Positions 61,247-64,000 of a stretch of DNA of 64,000 nt are shown here, piece after piece (within the stretch, counting starts at the first letter, position 1; each line of letters opens with the position of its first letter). The DNA lies in assembly GCA_016926155.1 (NCBI GenBank), contig JAFGPC010000073.1:1-64000 (forward strand). Reading direction: 5' to 3'. Made by a program: the position numbers and the translations under genes. The notes beneath the pieces were generated by a model. It did not search any database. It was not told the origin of the DNA and saw only the letters and a list, made by a program, of their open reading frames with translations. This DNA comes from Sedimentisphaerales bacterium. Lineage in GTDB: Bacteria; Planctomycetota; Phycisphaerae; Sedimentisphaerales; Anaerohalosphaeraceae.

Positions 61247-62290
61247 TTGAAAGTTGCCGTAATTGGAATGATGCAGTCGGGCAAGAGCACCCTGGTCAGC
61301 GCTGTTTCCGGACGGGAAGTCGGCGGTCCGGCATCCATGCATATCGAAGAAGTCATAGTTCCCGTTCCCGATGAGCGTCTGGACTGGCTCACCGAGCTGT
61401 ACCAGCCGAAGAAGACCGTTCATGCCACGGTCGACTGTCTCGATGTGCCGGGCTTCTCCTTTTCCGATGAGCACGGTCGTGCCGCGGCCCGGCGCCTGTT
61501 CAATCAGTTCCGCACGGTCGATATGTTTGTCATCGTCGTCAATGCCTTTTCAAAAGACAATCCCGCTGCGGAGCTTTCCGAATTGAAAACAGAGATGCTA
61601 CTGGCCGACTTGGAACTGGTGACCACCCGTGTCGAACGCCTCGAAGCCCAGATCCATAAACCCACAAAAACCCATGCCCAGGATAAGGCGGAACTGGCCC
61701 TCCAGAAACGCCTTCAGGAGGCCTTGGAATCCGAACAATCTATCAGCAGCGCCATCGAAACCGAGGACGAGGCTGCGATGATCAAATCGTTGGGTTTTCT
61801 GACGCTTAAGCCTATGATGATCGTTGTCAATGTGGCCGAAGATGCTCTCGATTCTATGATCGATCTTTCTGGAAAAATTGGTTCGGATATTCAGGTTATC
61901 ACCCTCTGCTCCGAGTTGGAAAAGGAGCTTTCGCAATTGGATCCTGCCAGCCGGATTGAGTTCATGTCCGACTATGGCCTGACCGCCCCGGCCGCCAACC
62001 AGTTTGTAAGAAGCTGCTATGCCACCCTTGGTTTGATCAGCTTTCTGACGGTCGGTAAGGATGAAGTTCGCGCCTGGCCTATCCGTAAAGGCACTATAGC
62101 CCACGATGCCGCCGGCAAGGTCCATAGCGACATCAAACGCGGCTTTATCCGCGCGGAAACCATCGCCTATGAAGACATGCGGGCTCTTGGCGGAGAAAAG
62201 GAGTGCAAAGCGGCCGGGAAATATCGGCTCGAAGGCAAATCCTACATTGTCCAGGATGGTGACGTTATAAGCTTCCGGTTTAACGTCTAA
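61247..62290 (+). CDS. YchF/Obg-like P-loop NTPase with TGS-type C-terminus
   Basis: A 347-residue P-loop protein related to YchF (DUF933). The G1 loop reads GMMQSGKSTL, G3 is DVPGF, and the specificity motif region VVNVAED matches YchF's NxxE (which favours ATP) rather than NKxD. A helical coiled arm (about 120-175) is followed by the YchF-type C-terminal TGS-like domain with RAWPIRKGTIAHDAAGKVHSDIKRGFIRAE. It is shorter and more divergent than canonical YchF (about 363 residues), so it may be a paralogue rather than the housekeeping protein. Start is TTG 61247 with AGGAGA upstream. It is probably cotranscribed with the fumarase-type subunit. Confidence 0.8.
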   Translation: MKVAVIGMMQSGKSTLVSAVSGREVGGPASMHIEEVIVPVPDERLDWLTELYQPKKTVHATVDCLDVPGFSFSDEHGRAAARRLFNQFRTVDMFVIVVNAFSKDNPAAELSELKTEMLLADLELVTTRVERLEAQIHKPTKTHAQDKAELALQKRLQEALESEQSISSAIETEDEAAMIKSLGFLTLKPMMIVVNVAEDALDSMIDLSGKIGSDIQVITLCSELEKELSQLDPASRIEFMSDYGLTAPAANQFVRSCYATLGLISFLTVGKDEVRAWPIRKGTIAHDAAGKVHSDIKRGFIRAETIAYEDMRALGGEKECKAAGKYRLEGKSYIVQDGDVISFRFNV

Positions 62291-62368
62291 ATGACGAAAT
62301 ATATGGAAAGACACGGTAGCTTGTTTTTTCACAAAAAGAAATCGTTAATAAAACATCGTAGAGTCCCA

Positions 62369-62387
62369 TTCAATTATTTTAATTGAA
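62369..62387. other. Perfect 8-bp inverted repeat
   Basis: TTCAATTA and TAATTGAA separated by three T. It could be a regulator site or a weak hairpin; no T run follows to make it a terminator. Confidence 0.4.
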
Positions 62388-62530
62388 CTTACCTGCCCTT
62401 TTTGTTCATAAGACTATGATATTCTTTGATTTATAGAAAAATGGAACGGTACGTGCGGGTATGTGGTGTCGTAAAACAAAGAAAACGATTCGCGATATTT
62501 GGAAAAATTCATTTTTAGAGCAGGAAACCC

Positions 62531-62558
62531 TTGTTTTTCGCCGAAAAAACGATATACT
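62531..62558 (+). promoter_or_regulatory. Promoter of the prepilin-like gene
   Basis: TTGTTT (62531-62536), a 16-base spacer and TATACT (62553-62558), 40 bases before the ATG at 62598. Confidence 0.45.
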
Positions 62559-62597
62559 AAGGAACAGTGCTGATTCGTTTAATATGGGAGGTGTTGT

Positions 62598-63464
62598 ATG
62601 TACAATCGAAGTAGACTGCGAGCGTTCACGCTCATCGAACTGCTGGTTGTTATTGCTATCATCGGCATTCTGTTGGCTATTGTCATTCCTGCTTTAAATG
62701 CTGCTAAGAAATATGCTACATCGGCGGCTTGTCTGTCGAATCAAAAAGGTTTAATGCGGAGCTATCTCCTTTACGTTGAAGAAAATGATTCAGGTATTCC
62801 TGGAGGAAGAATTATCCCCGAGGCTATGTATGACAGCCTTCCCGGTGGTGATCCGAGTTATCCTCCTATTTGGGTTTGGCCTCCAGTGGATATAAATTTG
62901 AATTATGTCGGTACACGTGACAGTGATCTCCCAACTATCCAGGACCGTTATCGCGGATGTGAGCGAGGTTCTTTATGGGCGTATAATGAAAGTGTAGATC
63001 TTTATCATTGTCCGGCAGATAAGCAATATGTTCAGTCCTCCCCGAGAAACCGATACCGTAGCTTTTCCATTCATCGTGGTTTAGCAGTATATAACCCCAC
63101 GAATGATATTACAAAGTATACGGAAATAAGTATTCCATCCAGCAAATATGTTTTCGTTGAGGAGACATATGATTTCATAGGCAATTTTAACTATAATCAT
63201 AACTCTTGGGACTTTGAGCCCTGGGAGGGGGATTTTCACGATCCTCTGGCATTATTTCATAACGATTCCTCCACATTTGGATTTGCAGATGGTCATTCCG
63301 AAAAAAGAAAATGGAGAGATGAACGAACAGTTGAGTTTTTTGCGGATAGAACCCTTTACGCCTATGATTCGGATGAGTTATGTGCAGGTAATGTAGACTT
63401 GGCATGGCTACAGAGAGGTTGCGCTTACAATAAAGATAAGTACGGTCCAATCGTGTTTCGATAA
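62598..63464 (+). CDS. Prepilin-like protein with H-X9-DG signature
   Basis: A 288-residue pseudopilin-like protein. The N-terminus has a short basic leader and the type IV prepilin cleavage/methylation motif (RAFTLIELLVVIAIIGILLAIVIPAL, cleaved after Ala, with Glu at +5). The C-terminal part has the planctomycete H-X9-DG motif (HNDSSTFGFADGHSE). Such proteins occur in very large numbers in Planctomycetota, and their role (minor pilin or secretion-related surface protein) is not settled. GGGAGG precedes the ATG. It would need a prepilin peptidase and secretion apparatus, not present here beyond the secretin-like gene at 24-28 kb. Confidence 0.9.
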   Translation: MYNRSRLRAFTLIELLVVIAIIGILLAIVIPALNAAKKYATSAACLSNQKGLMRSYLLYVEENDSGIPGGRIIPEAMYDSLPGGDPSYPPIWVWPPVDINLNYVGTRDSDLPTIQDRYRGCERGSLWAYNESVDLYHCPADKQYVQSSPRNRYRSFSIHRGLAVYNPTNDITKYTEISIPSSKYVFVEETYDFIGNFNYNHNSWDFEPWEGDFHDPLALFHNDSSTFGFADGHSEKRKWRDERTVEFFADRTLYAYDSDELCAGNVDLAWLQRGCAYNKDKYGPIVFR

Positions 63465-63676
63465 AGGATTGTTGAAGGTTTTCCTCTTGGCTATATAGCT
63501 TACTCTTCTCTTTCAAACCTTACAAGTTGAATTAACGTGCAATCTTTAAAACCTTTACAGAATTAGGTGAATGTGTGATAATTCTGTGAAGACATCCCAA
63601 ATAAATCCTATGGAAATTCATCATCGGCGTTTATGATAGGGACTTGATATAGATTATAAATCCTTGGAGTGATGCA

Positions 63677-64000
63677 ATGAAAGCGCAAGTGTTGACAGGC
63701 ATCCGTCAAATGGAACCGGTGGAGATTGATATGCCGGTGATTAAGAAGGATACGGATGTTCTTCTCAGGATTGATATGGTCGGCGTCTGCGGCAGTGATG
63801 TCCATTATTACGAAACCGGACGTATCGGCTCACAGGTAGTTTCCTACCCTTTTCGTGTCGGCCACGAATGTGCGGCAACAGTAATCGAAGTCGGTTCCTC
63901 CGTTACTCGTGTCATCCCTGGAGATCAGGTCGTTGTCGAACCGGCCGTGGTTTGCCATGAATGCGACCAATGCCTGGCCGGACGGGAAAATACCTGCCGG
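63677..64000 (+). CDS. Zinc-dependent sorbitol/xylitol dehydrogenase family protein, 5' part
   Basis: The first 108 codons of a medium-chain alcohol dehydrogenase; the rest lies beyond the window. Visible features are the catalytic zinc ligands in GVCGSDVHYYETGRIG and GHECAAT, and the start of the structural zinc Cys set (CHECDQCLAGRENTC). The CGSDVHYY-GRIG pattern is typical of polyol dehydrogenases (sorbitol or xylitol) rather than ethanol dehydrogenases; the exact substrate cannot be told from this part. Start ATG 63677 follows GGAG. The Rossmann NAD-binding domain is outside the window. Confidence 0.88.
   Translation, partial: MKAQVLTGIRQMEPVEIDMPVIKKDTDVLLRIDMVGVCGSDVHYYETGRIGSQVVSYPFRVGHECAATVIEVGSSVTRVIPGDQVVVEPAVVCHECDQCLAGRENTCR

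Larger units (their letters stand above)
62291..62597 (+). other. Intergenic region with palindrome and promoter
   Basis: About 307 bases without a convincing gene. It holds a perfect dyad TTCAATTA-TTT-TAATTGAA (62369-62387), followed by AT-rich sequence, and the promoter at 62531-62558. A short open frame from 62461 runs into the next gene in a different frame and is probably not real. Confidence 0.55.

Noticed and set aside
62461-62697. A 78-residue open frame overlapping the prepilin gene
   Set aside because: Contains the prepilin promoter and overlaps its N-terminus in another frame; no ribosome-binding site.

Overview
The window looks like chromosomal DNA of a planctomycete, most likely class Phycisphaerae (Sedimentisphaerales-like). 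The evidence is a Planctomycetes/Verrucomicrobia-specific small protein (8701-9099), a secreted giant protein ending in a dockerin-like DINTDG pair, a prepilin-like protein with an H-X9-DG signature, a hydrazine-synthase-alpha-related haem protein, and many secreted beta-helix and glycosidase proteins. Base composition is near balanced. I see no phage, insertion sequence, CRISPR array or rRNA. The window opens inside dnaE and closes inside a zinc alcohol dehydrogenase gene.

Layout. 1-9.1 kb is an information-processing block on the + strand: dnaE, a six-helix membrane protein, tmk, a two-helix mini-protein, holB, a PSP1/RicT-type protein, metG and a Minf_1886-type protein. The tmk-holB-PSP1-metG order recalls the Bacillus tmk-holB-ricT-metS region. 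9.1-17.1 kb is a run of four secreted proteins that looks like a polysaccharide-degradation operon: a clan GH-A glycosidase, a beta-helix protein with a CBM-like insert, an apiosidase-like (DUF4038/GH140) enzyme and an alpha/alpha-barrel enzyme. 17.1-19.7 kb (- strand) holds a secreted Ig/LamG-like protein and a membrane-anchored Cys-rich beta-propeller, separated by an unusually structured non-coding segment.

19.9-24.3 kb is an aromatic-amino-acid block: aroA, a shikimate kinase-chorismate synthase fusion, then a second chorismate synthase-like gene that has lost a catalytic His and carries its own promoter. 24.4-27.9 kb (- strand) is a large secretin-like protein with a Gly/Met tandem repeat. 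tsaB follows. 29.3-50.1 kb is a single 6,908-codon gene for a secreted mosaic protein: seven beta-helices, ten InlB/Flg_new-like repeats, a nidogen-like domain, an intact subtilisin domain, a caspase-like domain lacking its Cys, a dockerin pair and Fn3-like modules.

50.2-58.4 kb holds nikR, cimA (- strand), tRNA-Thr(TGT), argB, a HzsA-related three-haem protein, argD and argF, so arginine and isoleucine synthesis cluster here. 58.4-64.0 kb holds an ITP/XTP pyrophosphatase, a transglutaminase-like lipoprotein (- strand), a fumarase-type beta subunit with a YchF-like GTPase, a prepilin-like protein and the start of a sorbitol dehydrogenase-family gene. The most unusual items are the divergent second chorismate synthase, the kinase-synthase fusion, the giant protein with equivalent-site domain insertions and a dead caspase, and the structured element at 18587-18670.
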